Under the pieces are notes generated by a model that searched no databases, was not told the DNA's origin, and saw only the letters and a list, made by a program, of their open reading frames with translations. The position numbers and the translations under genes were made by a program. Source: Flavisolibacter longurius (GTDB lineage: Bacteria > Bacteroidota > Bacteroidia > Chitinophagales > Chitinophagaceae). From it: a DNA stretch of 64,000 nucleotides. Shown here in pieces: positions 26,653-36,423 of the stretch. The stretch's first letter is position 1, and the number at the start of each line of letters is the position of its first letter. The stretch lies in contig JABUMY010000003.1 in assembly GCA_013327885.1 (NCBI GenBank), positions 388,679-452,678 of the forward strand. The letters run 5' to 3'.

Positions 26653-28248
26653 TCACACCTGGAAAACGCCTGTACGAAAGTCCTGCATCACCGGCTGGTG
26701 ATTGGCTGCATGAATGGCTTCCGCAATCACCTGCCGGCTTTTTACCGGGTCAATGATCTCATCTACCCAAAGACGGGCCGCTGCATAATACGGCGAAGTT
26801 TGTTTTTCGTACCGTCCTTTGATCTCATCCAGCAGCCTTGTTTCATCTTCGGGTAAAATCGTTTGTCCTTTTGCCTTCAGCGCCGCCACCTGTATCTGCA
26901 GCAAGGTTTTCGCCGCCTGCTCGCCGCCCATCACCGCAATTTTTGCCGTTGGCCAGGCATAAATAAACCGCGGGTCGTAGGCTTTTCCGCACATGGCATA
27001 GTTACCGGCGCCATAGCTGTTGCCGATGACGATGGTAATTTTCGGCACCACCGAATTGGCCACGGCATTCACCAGTTTGGCACCGTCTTTAATGATGCCG
27101 GCATGTTCGCTGCGACTGCCCACCATAAAGCCCGTTACGTCCTGCAAAAACAAGAGAGGAATTTTCTTTTGGTTGCAGATTAAAATAAAGCGGGCGGCTT
27201 TGTCGGCACTGTCGTTATAGATAACGCCACCCATCTGCATTTCGCCTTTTTTGGTTTTGACGATCTTGCGCTGGTTGGCCACAATTCCCACGGCCCAGCC
27301 ATCGATGCGGGCATAACCGCAAACAATGGTTTTGCCGTACTCTTCTTTGTATTGGTCAAGGCTGCCCTCATCCACTATGCAATGGAGCAGGTCCACCATA
27401 TCGTAAGGTTTGTTGCCCTCTGCAGGAAAGATTTTGCAAATCTCCTCTGCATTCGTTTGTGGTGGTTTAGATGTGATGCGGTCAAAACCTGCCTTCCCTT
27501 TTTCACCGATCTTGCCAATGATGCGTTTTACCTGGTCAAGGCATTCTTCCTCGGTTTTAAATTTATAATCGGCAATGCCAGAGATCTCGGTGTGGGTAGT
27601 GGCGCCACCCAGGGTCTCCGTGTCGATGTCTTCGCCAATGGCGGCTTTTACCAGGTAAGGACCCGCCAGGAAGATAGAGCCCTGCTCTTCCACCATCAGG
27701 GTTTCGTCGCTCATAATGGGCAGGTAAGCACCGCCGGCCACGCAGGCGCCCATTACCGCGGCAATTTGCACAATGCCCCGGGCACTCATTTGCGCATTGT
27801 TGTAAAACACCCGGCCAAAATGTTCTTTATCAGGAAAGATCTCGTCCTGCAGGGGCAGAAATACGCCGGCGCTGTCAACGAGGTAGATGATGGGAAGGTT
27901 GTTCTGCAGGGCAATCTCCTGCATGCGCAGGTTTTTTTTACCTGTAATGGGAAACCAGGCACCGGCCTTTACCGTTTGGTCGTTGGCAACAATGACGCAC
28001 TGCCGGCCGCTGACATAACCAACACCAGCCACGGTGCCACCGGCGGGACATCCCCCTTGTTCTTCATACATTTCCCAGCCGGCAAATGTGCCGATCTCCT
28101 GGAAGGTAGAATCGTTGTCGATAAGGTAGTGGATGCGTTGCCTGGCGGTAAGCTTTCCTTTTTCGGCCTGTTTGGCGGCTGCTTTTTTGCCGCCGCCTTC
28201 GTAAACCTTTTGCAATCGTTCATTCAGTTGTTCAAGTAAGGGTTGCAT
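26653..28248 (-). CDS. acyl-CoA carboxylase carboxyltransferase (beta) subunit, methylcrotonyl-CoA carboxylase-like
   Basis: A 531-residue biotin-dependent carboxyltransferase subunit. The N-terminal acyl-CoA half has LVDSAGVFLPLQDEIFPDKE and VMGACVAGGAYLPIMSDE. The C-terminal biotin half has LLFLQDVTGFMVG, VIGNSYGAGNYAMCGKAYDP and AVMGGEQAAKTL. These blocks most resemble the beta subunit of methylcrotonyl-CoA carboxylase (leucine breakdown) rather than propionyl-CoA carboxylase. The biotin carboxylase/carrier subunit is not in this window. Substrate choice stays an inference. Confidence 0.9.
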   Translation of the reverse strand: MQPLLEQLNERLQKVYEGGGKKAAAKQAEKGKLTARQRIHYLIDNDSTFQEIGTFAGWEMYEEQGGCPAGGTVAGVGYVSGRQCVIVANDQTVKAGAWFPITGKKNLRMQEIALQNNLPIIYLVDSAGVFLPLQDEIFPDKEHFGRVFYNNAQMSARGIVQIAAVMGACVAGGAYLPIMSDETLMVEEQGSIFLAGPYLVKAAIGEDIDTETLGGATTHTEISGIADYKFKTEEECLDQVKRIIGKIGEKGKAGFDRITSKPPQTNAEEICKIFPAEGNKPYDMVDLLHCIVDEGSLDQYKEEYGKTIVCGYARIDGWAVGIVANQRKIVKTKKGEMQMGGVIYNDSADKAARFILICNQKKIPLLFLQDVTGFMVGSRSEHAGIIKDGAKLVNAVANSVVPKITIVIGNSYGAGNYAMCGKAYDPRFIYAWPTAKIAVMGGEQAAKTLLQIQVAALKAKGQTILPEDETRLLDEIKGRYEKQTSPYYAAARLWVDEIIDPVKSRQVIAEAIHAANHQPVMQDFRTGVFQV

Positions 28249-28388
28249 AGCATTCGTTTAAGCTGTTGATAGGCTGGCAGTTAAACACGCCACAGGCAAG
28301 ATTGTTCAGGATTGGCCTGTATGATTTTACTGCTACCTTCAACAGAAGAGCGCCAAAGATAGAAGAAGCGGGCTTTGCACGTTAAATC

Positions 28389-28421
28389 TTTGGCCTTAAA
28401 TCAGTTGTTCCCTTAATTTTA
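28389..28421 (+). promoter_or_regulatory. candidate promoter of the light-sensing cluster
   Basis: TTTG at 28389-28392, a 21-base spacer and TAATTTTA at 28414-28421 (one mismatch to TAnnTTTG). It ends only five bases before the heme oxygenase ATG, so the transcript would be nearly leaderless if this box is used. Confidence 0.4.
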
Positions 28422-28425
28422 CAGA

Positions 28426-29001
28426 ATGCCTCTTACCATACACGAAACGCCTCTTGCCGGGCTGGTGAAAAATGCAACACAACAAGTACACGAAGAAGTA
28501 GAGGCCATTCTCCTTCCTGCATTAACATCCATCCAATCAACAGGTGATTACGCCGCTATCCTGAAAATGTTCTACGGGTATTTTCATCCCATCGAAAAAG
28601 CCATTGAGCAGCAACTGCATACAGGCCTGCTGCCCGACCTGGCTGAGCGACGAAAATCGTCTTCGCTTTTGGAGGATCTGCGCCGGCTGGGACAGGCCAC
28701 GGAAAATCTCCCGCTTTGTGCTGATTTGCCCCCCATCACTGATCCTGCGGAAGCCTTTGGGACGCTGTATGTGCTGGAAGGCTCAACCCTTGGCGGGAAG
28801 CAGATCGCCAAAATGCTGGCCAAAAATGGGGCGGTGCCGGAAGGGACCACGCAGTTTTTTTCGGGATATGGCGAACAAACCGGCAGCCGCTGGAAAAGCT
28901 TCCTCGAAGCATTTAACCGGCAAACAGACAGCGAAGCTGTTACCGCTTCTGCCAACAAAACATTTTACCTCTTAAAAGGCTGGATGCAGCACGTTTTATA
29001 A
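28426..29001 (+). CDS. bphO: biliverdin-producing heme oxygenase
   Basis: A 191-residue heme oxygenase of the bacterial phytochrome-associated type. The proximal heme ligand His22 is in NATQQVHEEVE, and the distal-helix motif reads YVLEGSTLGGKQIAKML. It opens heme to biliverdin IX alpha, the chromophore of bacteriophytochromes. The next gene, one base after the stop, is a bilin-binding phytochrome module, so the two form a chromophore-plus-sensor unit. The 177 bases upstream carry a promoter candidate. Confidence 0.92.
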   Translation: MPLTIHETPLAGLVKNATQQVHEEVEAILLPALTSIQSTGDYAAILKMFYGYFHPIEKAIEQQLHTGLLPDLAERRKSSSLLEDLRRLGQATENLPLCADLPPITDPAEAFGTLYVLEGSTLGGKQIAKMLAKNGAVPEGTTQFFSGYGEQTGSRWKSFLEAFNRQTDSEAVTASANKTFYLLKGWMQHVL

Positions 29002-29002
29002 T

Positions 29003-30514
29003 ATGACAGGTATCAGGAATTATGATGCAGAGTTCTGCGGAAAAGTACCCTTACACCAAACAAATTTGATTCAGCCGCACGGTGTTTTGCTTATTGTGGA
29101 GGCCGATGATTTTTCCATTTTACAGGCCAGCGAAAATTGCGATGCCGTTTTTGGCATGGCGGCCCCCGAACTGGTAAAGGAAAAGCTGGATCGCTTTATC
29201 GAAAAAGGGGAAGCGGCCCAACTTTCCCGGCTAAAAGCCAGTGCTTCGTTGGGAAAGCTACCCGTACGATTAACAGTGGAGGGCAAAACCTTTCTCGCCA
29301 CAGTTGACCAGCAGGACGGTTTTTTTGTGTTGGAAGTAGAAAAAGACCCACATCAAATGGGCAGCCAGTCTTCTTTCGTGCACATTTACCAAGAGGTAAA
29401 ACATACCATGGCGGCCATAGAAGCCTGCAACGACACGGAAGAGACCTGCCGCGTAGTGGCTGCGGAACTAAAAAAACTTTCGGGCTTTGACAAGGTGATG
29501 GTTTACCGGTTTGACGAAGGTTGGAATGGTGATGTGCTTGCCGAGGAAAAAGAAGAAGGCATGGAAAGCTATATGGGACTAAAATTCCCGGCTTCCGACA
29601 TTCCAAAGCAGGCCCGTGAGCTCTACAAGCGATCGGCCTACCGCCTGATACCGACCATTCATTACGAGCCGGTGCGGTTGTATCCCGTCATCAACCCGCA
29701 TACCAATGCATTTACCAATCTCTCCAACAGCAACCTGCGAAGCGTTGCTACTGTTCACCTGGAATACCTGCAAAACATGCAGGTGGATGCCTCCATGTCC
29801 ACCCGCATTTTGAAGGATGGTGAACTGTGGGGATTGATCGCCTGTCACCACCGCACACCATTCTACCTGTCGTACGAAATGTGTTCGGTATTTGAATTGC
29901 TTTCCAATTTTATTTCCGCAAAAATTTCGGCTGTGCAGAACCGTGATAGCTTTTCTTACAAGGAAGAGAAGCGGCAGGTACAAACCGAGGTAATGCAACA
30001 GGTACTGGCAGCGGGAAGTCTTGCGGCTGGAAAGAGCAGGTTGCTGCAATTGCTGGATGCCGATGGCGTAGCTGTTGTTTCGAACCGCCAAATCGAAACG
30101 GTTGGTGTCACACCGCAAAAAGGCGAGATTGAAGACCTGGTGCTTTGGCTCCAGGCCAACGACACGCATCACCTGCTTCACCAGCCCTCGCTTGCTGCTG
30201 TTTACGAGCCGGCGGAAGGCTATGCGGAAAAAAGCAGCGGTCTTTTAGCCCTGCCAGTTGAAGCGGACAAAGGCGATTTTGTACTGGCCTTCCGCAGCGA
30301 AGCGGTACAGGAAATTGCCTGGGGCGGTAACCCCGATGAGGCGGTTCAGTTTGAAGAAGACTTAAAAAAATACCACCCGCGGGCTTCGTTCCGTATCTGG
30401 CAACAAACCCTTCGGCAGCATTCGCAGCCGTGGAAGAAAGAAACGCTGGAAGTAGCGGACGGGTTTCGTAATTTTTTAGTGGAAAGCCGTCTGAACAAAA
30501 AATATAAAGGATAG
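29003..30514 (+). CDS. bacteriophytochrome photosensory core (PAS-GAF-PHY) without output domain
   Basis: A 503-residue red/far-red light sensor module. The PAS domain (about 10-115) begins with the bilin-binding Cys12 in AEFCGKVPLHQTNLIQPHG. The GAF domain (about 130-310) keeps FPASDIPKQAR (Asp199), VHLEYLQNM (His252) and LIACHH (His282), all chromophore-pocket positions. The PHY domain (about 325-500) keeps the WGG motif (440-442) and the PRASF tongue motif (459-463). The protein stops soon after PHY with no kinase, GGDEF or other output. It follows the heme oxygenase by one base and precedes the CheB-CheR kinase by nine bases. Confidence 0.93.
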   Translation: MTGIRNYDAEFCGKVPLHQTNLIQPHGVLLIVEADDFSILQASENCDAVFGMAAPELVKEKLDRFIEKGEAAQLSRLKASASLGKLPVRLTVEGKTFLATVDQQDGFFVLEVEKDPHQMGSQSSFVHIYQEVKHTMAAIEACNDTEETCRVVAAELKKLSGFDKVMVYRFDEGWNGDVLAEEKEEGMESYMGLKFPASDIPKQARELYKRSAYRLIPTIHYEPVRLYPVINPHTNAFTNLSNSNLRSVATVHLEYLQNMQVDASMSTRILKDGELWGLIACHHRTPFYLSYEMCSVFELLSNFISAKISAVQNRDSFSYKEEKRQVQTEVMQQVLAAGSLAAGKSRLLQLLDADGVAVVSNRQIETVGVTPQKGEIEDLVLWLQANDTHHLLHQPSLAAVYEPAEGYAEKSSGLLALPVEADKGDFVLAFRSEAVQEIAWGGNPDEAVQFEEDLKKYHPRASFRIWQQTLRQHSQPWKKETLEVADGFRNFLVESRLNKKYKG

Positions 30515-30523
30515 TTTTTTAAT

Positions 30524-33500
30524 TTGGAGAATAATTCAATTCACGTGTTGTCGTCACCCGAAGCGAAGCAGAGTAAATCACCTGTGCCTGCCAACGAACA
30601 TTTTATTGTGGCCATTGGTGCCTCGGCAGGTGGCCTGGAAGCGATCCAGGAGTTTTTTGATAACATGCCTTCCAATGGCAACCTTTCTTTTATCATCATT
30701 CAGCACCTGTCGCCCGACTATAAAAGCCTGCTGGTAGAGCTCATCTCCAAGCACACGTTTATGAAAGTGCGGGAAGCGGCGCACAGTGTGATGGTAGAGA
30801 AGAACTGTGTGTATGTGATTCCCAACGACAAGCTATTATCCATTCGCGACGGGCTGTTGCAGCTCACCGAAAAAAAGATTGAAAAAGCACCCAACACGGC
30901 CATTGATTTTTTCCTGCTTTCTCTTGCCGAAGACCAGGGCAGCAAAGCTATTGCCGTTATTTTGTCGGGCACCGGTACCGATGGCAGCAAAGGCATACAG
31001 GCTATTCAGAATGCCGGTGGTATGGTGCTGGTGCAGGACCCTATTTCGGCCAAGTTTGATGGCATGCCCAACAGCGCCATTGCATCGGGCTACGCCGACT
31101 ATATCCTCTCTCCGGAGCTGATGCCCGAAGAGATCTTCAACTACATCAAAGAGCGACCGGTGCGGCCACCGGTGGAAGGCAAGCCCGATGAGTCGTATTT
31201 GCCTGAAGTGCTTAAGCTCATTGAAAAAAGCTGCCAGTACGATTTTACGAATTACAAAACGCCAACCATTCTCCGGCGCATTGGCCGGCGGATGATGCAA
31301 TTAAGCTACCGCAAGTTTGAAGACTACCTTAATTTCCTGCGGGAGTCGCCGGAAGAGTGTACACTTCTCGGGAAAGAGTTCCTGATTGGCGTTACCAAAT
31401 TTTTTCGCGACAAAGCGGCATTTGATATTTTACGCGATGAAGTGTTGCCCGAGCTTATCCGCAACAAAAAAGACGGAGACACCATCAAGGTATGGGTGGC
31501 CGCCTGCAGCTCGGGTGAAGAAGCGTACAGCATTGCCATTTTGCTGGATGACCTCCTGGTCAGCATGGACCGCAGCCTCGAAGTCAAAATTTTTGCCACC
31601 GATCTTGACCTGGATGCCATTGAATTTGCTTCCAAAGGCATTTACCCGGCTGTTAGTATTTCGGAACTGGACACAGGCCTGGCCCGCAAATATTTCCATC
31701 ACCAGGATGGCAGCGTGCAGGTAAAAGCCGAGTTGCGCAAACAGATCGTTTTTGCCCGTCACAATATTTTAAAAGACCCGCCCTTTATCAAAAATGACCT
31801 GATCACCTGCCGCAACATGTTGATCTATATGAACAACATCCTGCAGCGCAAGGTCACCTCCACGCTCCAATTTTCGCTGAACAAAGGTGGCTTTATGTTC
31901 CTGGGGCCGAGCGAAGTGCCGTCAGCCGTGCGGGAAAATTTCCAGGAGATAAACGGCAAATGGAAGATCTACCGGAAGATAGCCAACGACAACCAGTATA
32001 ACCCCGAACGGTTTCCTTCTACACAAGCCTACAAAACGCAGCGGGAAGTGCGGCCGCAGTCGCGGGAAAACACGCTGGGCAAAGAGCTGGCGGAAGATTT
32101 CAAATCCTTACTGACCGACGAATTTGGCTTTGCCGCGGTGTACATCGATAAAAATTTAGACGTACGCGAAGCGGTTGGTGATTATAAAAAATATTTATCC
32201 CTTCCTTCCAAATCCATCAACCTGCAGTTGCTGAAAATGGTAAGCCCCGAAGTATCGGTAGTGCTCAACACAGCGCTGCGAAAGGTGATGAAGGACAACG
32301 AAAAAATGTCGCTGCACAATGTTCGCATCCGCGGCAACGACAGCGACATGGGCGTTAACATTGTGCTGAAACCCGCCAGCCGCGAAGGTTTATACCTGGT
32401 GAGCTTTTCTGACAGTCGTGATGTGCTGGTAAAAAATTCGCATGAGTTTGCGGTACAGCCCACGTCCGAATCGGCCGCTTACATTGCTGAACTGGAAGAC
32501 GAGCTGAAAGAAACCCGCAACAACCTGCAGATGGCCATTGAAAGCCTGGAAACGGCCAATGAAGAACTGCAGTCGAGTAACGAAGAATTGCTTTCCGCCA
32601 ACGAAGAATTGCAGTCGAGCAACGAAGAGCTGCAATCCCTGAACGAAGAGCTGCACACCCTGAATGCCGAGCACCAGTTGCGCATCAAGGAACTGATAGA
32701 GCTGAACGATGACCTGAACAACTATTTCCGCAGCACCGAGATCGCACAGATCTTTGTCGACCGCAACCTGCGCATCCGCAAGTTCAACCCGGCGGCGGTT
32801 CAAATGGTGAACCTGATTGAGTCGGACATTGGCCGGCCGATCGAGCACATCTCCACCAACATAAAAGATGCAAGCGTTTTTGCCGACATCCTGGAAGTGA
32901 TCGGCAAAGAAATCACGGTAGAAAAAGAAGTGCTCCTGAGCGATGGCCGCATGTCGCTGATGCGCATCTTGCCTTACCTGCGGCAGGACAAAAGCATCGA
33001 TGGCGTGGTGATCTCGTTTATCGACATTTCGGCCATGAAGCAGCGGGATAATATCCTGAAAGGCGTGTTCAATTCATCTCCCAACGCCATCATTGCGGTG
33101 GAGGCCGTTCGCAAAAACAGCATTATTACCAATTTCGTTGTGATAAAAGCCAATTACCCCGCACAAGCGGTTTTGGGTATGGGCGAAGATGGTTACGTTG
33201 ACAAAAACCTGCAGGACGTATTTCCACAACTGCTTGAAAAAGTTACCCTGCAGGAACTGGCGGCCGTGGCCAATGAAAATGACGTGATCCAGACGGAGGT
33301 GCTTTTGCAATTGCAAAACGGGGCCGAAGAATGGTTTCTCTTGATGGCTTCCAAGATGGGTGATGGCCTGGCCATGAGCCTGACGAATGTGCACGAGAAA
33401 AAAGTGGCGGAAGAAAAATTCCGTCGCAACTATCACGAGTTGCTGAAAGCAAAAGACAATTACCGTCGCCTCAATATTGAACTGGAAGAAAAAGTAAAAG

Positions 33501-35089
33501 AAAGAACGCAGGAACTTTCAGCAGGGGAGGAACGCTTCCGCCTGATTGCCAACACCACCTCGGATGCCATTTGGGACTGGGACCTGGTGAACAACAAGAT
33601 CTGGTGGAGCGACAGCTTCTACAACCGTTTTGGGTTTTCCTCTTCGGAAAATGTAGCGGACAGCTCGTTCTGGCTGACAAGGGTTCACCCTGATGAAAAG
33701 GCCAGCGTGCAGCAATCGCTGCAGGACGCCATCAACACCGGCGCTAAGTCATGGACAGCCCAGTTCCGCTTTCAAAAGCAGGACGGGGAATATGCCATCA
33801 TCCAGGACAAAGGGATGGTGCTTACCGACAGCAACGGCACGCCTTACCGCATGGTTGGCGCCATGATAGACATCACGGAATCAGAAAGGGCTTCGCAATT
33901 GCTGCAGGTAAAGAACAACGAAATGCAAGCGGTGCTGGACGAATTCCAGTTTGTGACCGACTTTATGCCACAGATGGTTTGGTCGACGCAGCCGGATGGC
34001 TTCCACGATTTTTTCAACAAGCAATGGTACATCTATACCGGGCTTAGTTACGAGCAAACAAAGGACAGGGGCTGGTCGCTGGTGCTTCACCCCGAAGATT
34101 ACGACCGTACCTGGAAAATATGGCGTCATTCGCTGGATACCGGTTCTGTTTACGAAACCGAATACCGCCTGCGCCGCAACGATGGCGAATACCGGTGGTT
34201 CCTGGCAAGGGCACTGCCCATGAAGGACGAGAACGGCCGCATCATCAAATGGTTTGGCACCTGCACTGATATTCACGACCAGAAGATGGCTTCGGACATA
34301 TTGGAAGCCAAAGTGCAGGAGCGGACAAGAGAGCTGCAAAAAGCAAACGTGGAACTGGAAGCCAGCAACATTGAACTGCTGCAGTTTGCTTCGGTGGCCA
34401 GTCATGACCTGAAAGAGCCGCTGCGCAAGATCCACATGTTTGGCAACCTTATAAAAGACCGCTACCTCAATGGCAACGATGCGGCGGCCGAATACATGCA
34501 GCGCATCATTACCGCATCGGCACGGATGACAAGACTGATCAACGACCTGCTTGATTTTACCCGCCTCTCGGTGAACAGTGCTTTTGAGCCAACGGACCTG
34601 AACATGGTTATTGAAGAAGTGATCAGCGATCTTGAGGTGGCCATCAAAGAAAAAGATGCCCGTATTGAAGTGGCAAGCCTGCCGTGGGCAGAAGTGATTC
34701 CCGGGCAGATACGGCAGGTGCTGCAAAACCTGGTGAGCAATGCGCTGAAATTTTCGAAAAAAGACGAGCAACCGAGGATCATTATTGCTGCCGAAAAGGT
34801 AAAAGAACTGGACAGCCATGCCACTCCGGATCCGGAGGGGAAATATTTACGGTTGACCGTTACCGATAACGGTATTGGGTTTGACAACCATTACGCCGAT
34901 AAGATCTTTACCATTTTCCAGCGCCTGCATACCAGGGAAAAATACGAGGGCACCGGTATCGGATTGGCCATTACCAAAAAAATCATAGAACGGCACAATG
35001 GTATCATTACTGCCGACAGCAAAGAAGGCATGGGAACTACCTTTATTATCACGCTGCCACTGAAACAGCATGCGGAAAACAAAGCCTGA
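30524..35089 (+). CDS. CheB-CheR-PAS hybrid sensor histidine kinase
   Basis: A 1521-residue protein. Domains in order: CheB methylesterase (Ser34 in GASAGG, His61 in QHLSP, Asp153 in GTGTDG); CheR methyltransferase (about 225-490; VAACSSGEEAYS and LITCRNMLIYM); a coiled coil of ANEELQSSNEEL repeats (about 650-715); four PAS domains (about 725-840, 850-960, 1005-1125, 1145-1265); HisKA (SVASHDLKEPLRKI); and HATPase_c (LVSNALKFSKK, DNGIGF, GTGIGLAI). No receiver domain is fused. The start is TTG at 30524, nine bases after the phytochrome stop; no ATG precedes the CheB active site in frame. Position suggests it is the output of the light sensor. Confidence 0.92.
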   Translation: MENNSIHVLSSPEAKQSKSPVPANEHFIVAIGASAGGLEAIQEFFDNMPSNGNLSFIIIQHLSPDYKSLLVELISKHTFMKVREAAHSVMVEKNCVYVIPNDKLLSIRDGLLQLTEKKIEKAPNTAIDFFLLSLAEDQGSKAIAVILSGTGTDGSKGIQAIQNAGGMVLVQDPISAKFDGMPNSAIASGYADYILSPELMPEEIFNYIKERPVRPPVEGKPDESYLPEVLKLIEKSCQYDFTNYKTPTILRRIGRRMMQLSYRKFEDYLNFLRESPEECTLLGKEFLIGVTKFFRDKAAFDILRDEVLPELIRNKKDGDTIKVWVAACSSGEEAYSIAILLDDLLVSMDRSLEVKIFATDLDLDAIEFASKGIYPAVSISELDTGLARKYFHHQDGSVQVKAELRKQIVFARHNILKDPPFIKNDLITCRNMLIYMNNILQRKVTSTLQFSLNKGGFMFLGPSEVPSAVRENFQEINGKWKIYRKIANDNQYNPERFPSTQAYKTQREVRPQSRENTLGKELAEDFKSLLTDEFGFAAVYIDKNLDVREAVGDYKKYLSLPSKSINLQLLKMVSPEVSVVLNTALRKVMKDNEKMSLHNVRIRGNDSDMGVNIVLKPASREGLYLVSFSDSRDVLVKNSHEFAVQPTSESAAYIAELEDELKETRNNLQMAIESLETANEELQSSNEELLSANEELQSSNEELQSLNEELHTLNAEHQLRIKELIELNDDLNNYFRSTEIAQIFVDRNLRIRKFNPAAVQMVNLIESDIGRPIEHISTNIKDASVFADILEVIGKEITVEKEVLLSDGRMSLMRILPYLRQDKSIDGVVISFIDISAMKQRDNILKGVFNSSPNAIIAVEAVRKNSIITNFVVIKANYPAQAVLGMGEDGYVDKNLQDVFPQLLEKVTLQELAAVANENDVIQTEVLLQLQNGAEEWFLLMASKMGDGLAMSLTNVHEKKVAEEKFRRNYHELLKAKDNYRRLNIELEEKVKERTQELSAGEERFRLIANTTSDAIWDWDLVNNKIWWSDSFYNRFGFSSSENVADSSFWLTRVHPDEKASVQQSLQDAINTGAKSWTAQFRFQKQDGEYAIIQDKGMVLTDSNGTPYRMVGAMIDITESERASQLLQVKNNEMQAVLDEFQFVTDFMPQMVWSTQPDGFHDFFNKQWYIYTGLSYEQTKDRGWSLVLHPEDYDRTWKIWRHSLDTGSVYETEYRLRRNDGEYRWFLARALPMKDENGRIIKWFGTCTDIHDQKMASDILEAKVQERTRELQKANVELEASNIELLQFASVASHDLKEPLRKIHMFGNLIKDRYLNGNDAAAEYMQRIITASARMTRLINDLLDFTRLSVNSAFEPTDLNMVIEEVISDLEVAIKEKDARIEVASLPWAEVIPGQIRQVLQNLVSNALKFSKKDEQPRIIIAAEKVKELDSHATPDPEGKYLRLTVTDNGIGFDNHYADKIFTIFQRLHTREKYEGTGIGLAITKKIIERHNGIITADSKEGMGTTFIITLPLKQHAENKA

Positions 35090-35260
35090 TGCGCAGGGAT
35101 TTGTTGCGGAGTTCTTTGGTACCGAAGTAAAAGGGTCAAACCAATTTAGTCCTTCGGTTGGTGTGTTATTTGCATCCCTGTTTATGAACTTGCCGCCACG
35201 AATGAAAGCAGTTAATAAGTCTGCTTGCGTGGAGCGAAGGGAAAGCCAAAAACGCCAGCC

Positions 35261-35476
35261 ATGACAAAAAAAGACTTTACCAGCAGTGAAAATATCGAAA
35301 GGGAAAAAGACGGAACCGAGCCCCAAGAACCAGTGCTAGCCGAACCTGATGGCCAGGGCAAGACCGTAGTGAAAAATGCGCATGCTGCCGGCGATGGTTC
35401 GTTTGGCCGCAACGAAACCAGCTTGCCCGAGGAAGATGAGAACGTTGAAAAAAAAGAAGCCGATCCGCCTTATTAA
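35261..35476 (+). CDS. small hydrophilic acidic protein
   Basis: A 71-residue protein rich in Glu, Asp, Lys, Asn and Ser with no hydrophobic segment (starts MTKKDFTSSEN, ends EADPPY). The ATG at 35261 is preferred over an upstream alternative because the frame before it is less protein-like. It lies after the large kinase on the same strand and its last four bases overlap the end of convergent uvsE. Composition suggests an intrinsically disordered protein. No family recognised. Confidence 0.5.
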   Translation: MTKKDFTSSENIEREKDGTEPQEPVLAEPDGQGKTVVKNAHAAGDGSFGRNETSLPEEDENVEKKEADPPY

Positions 35477-36387
35477 ACCAGAACAGCGGCTGCTTTTGCA
35501 ATAAACTGTTCGGGGTGTTCCTCGCGGTATTTTAGGAGAGAAAGTTCCTTCATTTTTGTTTCCAGCATAATGTCAACATCCTTTCCGTAGGTGGTGATGG
35601 TCTCATGCACCCAATCGGAATGCGCTTCTTTTTTTGCTTCGGGATTTTCATATTCCCTTCTCGAACTTGAATAATGAAACGTTGGCTTGATGCGCCAGGT
35701 AGCAAAAGCCGTATGAAACGCTTCTTCCTCTGTTTGCGTGCCCGGGTGCAGGCGGTGGTGGAAATAATCAAACACCACGGGAATACCGGTCATTTCGTGC
35801 AAAGCCGCCAGGTCTTGCACGGTGTAAAGTCCCCCTTTGTCATCGTTTTCAACCGTGAGGCGGGAGCGCAGGTTAGCGGAAAGCAGGTTGAAGTTTTCTG
35901 CAAACCGTTTCAGTGTTTCCTCTTTATCGCCGTAAGCACCACCCACGTGAATATTGATCTTGTTCCAGGGCGAAGCCTGCAGTCCCATCAGGTCAAATAC
36001 CTCCGAGTGCAGCTCCAGGTCTTTGATGGTATTTTGCAGGGTAGCACCTGACCCGGCCAGCTTGTTAAACGGTCCCGGGTGACTGCTGATGCGAATGGGC
36101 AGCTTGCCGGCCGCTGCCAGCACTTCGCAGATCTCCCGGTAATGCGGCATGTCTTTCAGCTTGTACTCTGATGCCCAGGGAAAGAGGTCGGAAGTGACCC
36201 GGAATACCTTCACGCCATTCTCAACATTCCATTCTAATATCTGTAACAAGGCCTGCACGTTTTGCAGGGCCAGCTCGGATGCATAGTTGATGCCTTTTTC
36301 CAAAAACGTTCGGCGGATCATGCCACGGTTGGTGGTGATGCCCTTTTCAGCCAGTGTTACATTAATGCAGGCGTATCCCAGGTTCAT
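35473..36387 (-). CDS. uvsE: UV damage endonuclease
   Basis: A 304-residue UvdE/UvsE, a TIM-barrel metal enzyme that nicks DNA 5-prime to UV photoproducts to start an excision pathway separate from UvrABC. Family blocks include NLGYACINVTL, FRVTSDLFPW, RISSHPGPF, NIHVGGAYGDKEETL, LTVENDDKG and VFDYFHHRLHPG. The ATG at 36387 is used; a GTG two codons earlier is possible. It is convergent with the light-sensing cluster, an arrangement that could be coincidental but is thematically linked (light damage). Confidence 0.94.
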   Translation of the reverse strand: MNLGYACINVTLAEKGITTNRGMIRRTFLEKGINYASELALQNVQALLQILEWNVENGVKVFRVTSDLFPWASEYKLKDMPHYREICEVLAAAGKLPIRISSHPGPFNKLAGSGATLQNTIKDLELHSEVFDLMGLQASPWNKINIHVGGAYGDKEETLKRFAENFNLLSANLRSRLTVENDDKGGLYTVQDLAALHEMTGIPVVFDYFHHRLHPGTQTEEEAFHTAFATWRIKPTFHYSSSRREYENPEAKKEAHSDWVHETITTYGKDVDIMLETKMKELSLLKYREEHPEQFIAKAAAVLV

Positions 36388-36423
36388 ACTCACGTAACTT
36401 TCTTTAGCCCTGATTGTTCAATT

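Noticed and set aside
27352..28239. 295-codon open frame on the plus strand
   Set aside because: It is antisense to the complete acyl-CoA carboxylase gene, whose motifs are intact, and its product has no family pattern.
33881..34819. 312-codon open frame on the minus strand
   Set aside because: Antisense to the PAS-HisKA portion of the CheB-CheR kinase, which is clearly coding; treated as a shadow.
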